Below, in pieces: positions 16,588 through 17,401 of a stretch of 17,401 bases of DNA. The notes below the pieces were generated by a model that saw nothing but the letters and a program-made list of their open reading frames with translations, searched no databases and was not told the origin of the DNA. The position numbers and the translations under genes are program-made. The DNA is from Victivallales bacterium (GTDB taxonomy: Bacteria > Verrucomicrobiota > Lentisphaeria > Victivallales > UBA1829): positions 1-17,401 of the forward strand of contig JAEEQO010000042.1 in the NCBI GenBank assembly GCA_016285335.1, in the 5' to 3' direction. The stretch's first letter is position 1. The number at the start of each line of letters is the position of its first letter.

Positions 16588-16696
16588 AAAAAAACAGAAG
16601 CAGGGTTTCATATACCGCTCCAACTTAATAGTAGGTGCAATAAGGCCTTGCGGCCCCGATATATTCTTTGTTCAGAGGAATGAACCGCTGCTTCTT
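16588..16696 (-). ncRNA. Predicted small structured RNA (~109 nt), family unknown
   Basis: Read leftward from about 16696, the transcript would begin AAGAAGCAG and end CTGCTTCTG followed by seven U. AGAAGCAG (16695-16688) pairs with CUGCUUCU (16603-16596) to close the molecule. Inside are a 5-bp hairpin, GUUCA-UUCCUC-UGAAC, and a GGCC-GCAA-GGCC hairpin with a GNRA-type tetraloop. A 7-bp AUAUAUC/GGUAUAU helix with one G-U pair joins distant parts. A promoter precedes it at the right distance and a second terminator follows. I checked by eye for tRNA, SRP RNA and RNase P landmarks and found none. A 6S-like RNA is possible because of the closing stem, but the length is short. Confidence 0.5.
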
Positions 16697-16703
16697 GATG
16701 ATT

Positions 16704-16731
16704 AATTTATCCGGGATTTCTGAAAAATCAA
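16704..16731 (-). promoter_or_regulatory. Predicted promoter of the small RNA gene
   Basis: Read leftward, TTGATT (16731-16726) and TAAATT (16709-16704) are 16 bp apart. The -35 box and spacing are the same as in the predicted promoter of the MotA/TolQ-like pair. A start 7-8 nt downstream falls on the A at 16696-16695, exactly where the closing stem of the predicted RNA begins. Confidence 0.5.
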
Positions 16732-16741
16732 GCGTTTCCCG

Positions 16742-16762
16742 TCATTTTTTCAAAAAAAATGA
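16742..16762. repeat. A/T-rich inverted repeat in the small RNA-hisD gap
   Basis: TCATTTTTT (16742-16750) and AAAAAATGA (16754-16762) are exact inverted copies around CAA. The site lies between the divergent small RNA and hisD promoters. It could be a regulator-binding site or bent A-tract DNA. No coding sequence is visible in 16732-16896. Confidence 0.35.
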
Positions 16763-16818
16763 TTTTTCTGTCTTTCTTTGCTTCGACGGGAGCTGAAAAA
16801 CGGGACTTTTTCCGCGTT

Positions 16819-16856
16819 TTGACTGGAAAAATGCGTTTTTTGAGCTATCTTTATAG
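16819..16856 (+). promoter_or_regulatory. Candidate hisD promoter region
   Basis: TTGACT at 16819-16824 matches five of six -35 positions. The best downstream boxes, TATCTT (16846) and TATAGG (16852), give spacers of 21 bp or more, longer than ideal. The sequence TATCTTTA also occurs in the leftward promoter at 16503-16508, which hints at a shared -10 preference. The region directly precedes hisD, so a promoter is expected, but the exact boxes are uncertain. Confidence 0.3.
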
Positions 16857-16896
16857 GATTATTGTTTTTTTATCAGCAAACGAAAGGGCCTTTTCC

Positions 16897-17401
16897 ATGA
16901 AAATCATCGACTGCACCGATGCCGGTTACAGGCAGGCGCTTCAGGCGCTTTACGAACGCCCCGCATGTCCCCCCGAGATCGAATTGAGGGCGCAGGCCAT
17001 CGTGGACGAGGTCCGGCAGCACGGCAATGCGGCCGTTCTGGCGCAGATCGCGAAGTTCGACGGCGTCACGCTGACCGCGGATACGCTGAAAGTCTCCGAT
17101 GCGGAGATCGCGGCGGCGAAGAAGAGCGTTTCCCGGAAGACCCGCGAGGCTGTCAGCCTGGCACGTCGCAACATCGCGGCGTTTGCGAAGATGCAGATGC
17201 CGCGTTCGTGGACGTCGTCCCCGCGCCCCGGCGTCGTGCTCGGCGAACAGTTCAAGCCGATGAACCGTGTGGCGTGCTACGTGCCCGGCGGCACGGCTCC
17301 GCTCGTTTCCAGCGCGCTCCACACCGTCGCGGTCGCGAAGGCCGCCGGCGTTCCCGAGATCATCGCCGCCACGCCGCCCCGCAAGGACGGCACGGTGAAC
17401 C
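16897..17401 (+). CDS. hisD: Histidinol dehydrogenase HisD, N-terminal part
   Basis: The reading frame is open from the ATG at 16897 to the right edge (168 codons) and is cut there. The N-terminal helix-rich part contains AIVDEVRQHGNAAVLAQIAKFDG (about 35-57), matching the HisD pattern of D-V-x-x-x-G-D-x-A-L-x-x-x-T-x-x-F-D. It is followed by the strong signature RVACYVPGGTAPLVSSAL (about 123-140) and GVPEIIAATPP. HisD oxidises L-histidinol to L-histidine using two NAD+ and zinc. The zinc ligands lie in the missing half. The ribosome site is weak (GAAAGGG, 9-10 nt away). The preceding ~300 bp carries regulatory sequence and a divergent small RNA candidate, so hisD is likely the first gene of its transcript. 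Confidence 0.92.
   Translation, partial: MKIIDCTDAGYRQALQALYERPACPPEIELRAQAIVDEVRQHGNAAVLAQIAKFDGVTLTADTLKVSDAEIAAAKKSVSRKTREAVSLARRNIAAFAKMQMPRSWTSSPRPGVVLGEQFKPMNRVACYVPGGTAPLVSSALHTVAVAKAAGVPEIIAATPPRKDGTVN

Noticed and set aside
16588..16696. The small RNA as a tRNA, SRP RNA or RNase P RNA
   Set aside because: No cloverleaf, no SRP signature (GGAAGGAAGCAGCC-type loop) and no RNase P conserved cores were found. 6S RNA is not excluded but not supported by any specific motif.

Overview
The window comes from a high-GC Gram-negative bacterium, shown by an LpxC gene for lipid A synthesis. My best guess is the Planctomycetes-Verrucomicrobia-Chlamydiae-Lentisphaerae group. The FHA-fused Tad ATPase, tandem PEGA lipoprotein, BspA-like leucine-rich repeat protein and long coiled-coil protein would fit Lentisphaerota or a neighbour, but this is inferred from gene style and no phylogenetic marker was tested.

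Left part (1-2053): the 5' end of miaA reads leftward and diverges from lpxC. lpxC is followed 12 nt later by an unusual double-hotdog FabZ-type dehydratase. Middle (2137-11307): a long rightward array with gaps of at most about 20 nt and several 4-nt overlaps. It encodes a reduced Tad/Flp-type machine: CpaB, an FHA-CpaF/TadA ATPase fusion, TadB and TadC. These are followed by a DUF192 protein, a membrane-spanning FHA protein, a lipoprotein with five PEGA repeats and a small polytopic membrane protein. The array then runs into rsmG and a stand-alone YqfO/Nif3-insert-like protein. No secretin, TadZ, prepilin peptidase or pilin gene lies in the window, so any complete machine needs genes from elsewhere.

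Right part (11428-17401): a small membrane protein and a membrane-anchored BspA-like LRR protein read rightward. A DUF486 membrane protein reads leftward. Next comes a leftward, translationally coupled pair: a MotA/TolQ/ExbB-like membrane protein (15833-16423) and a 736-residue partner (13626-15836). The partner has an Asp inside its only transmembrane segment, then about 440 residues of coiled coil and a C-terminal globular domain. I read this as an undescribed ion-channel/stator-like pair and consider it the most interesting protein system here. Upstream of it on the same strand is a compact unit with a promoter, a ~109-nt foldable RNA and a U-tract, followed by a strong terminator. I propose this as an unassigned small RNA gene. 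The window ends in the 5' half of hisD, reading rightward.

All assignments rest on reading motifs by eye. No database search, structure prediction or covariance-model search was run.
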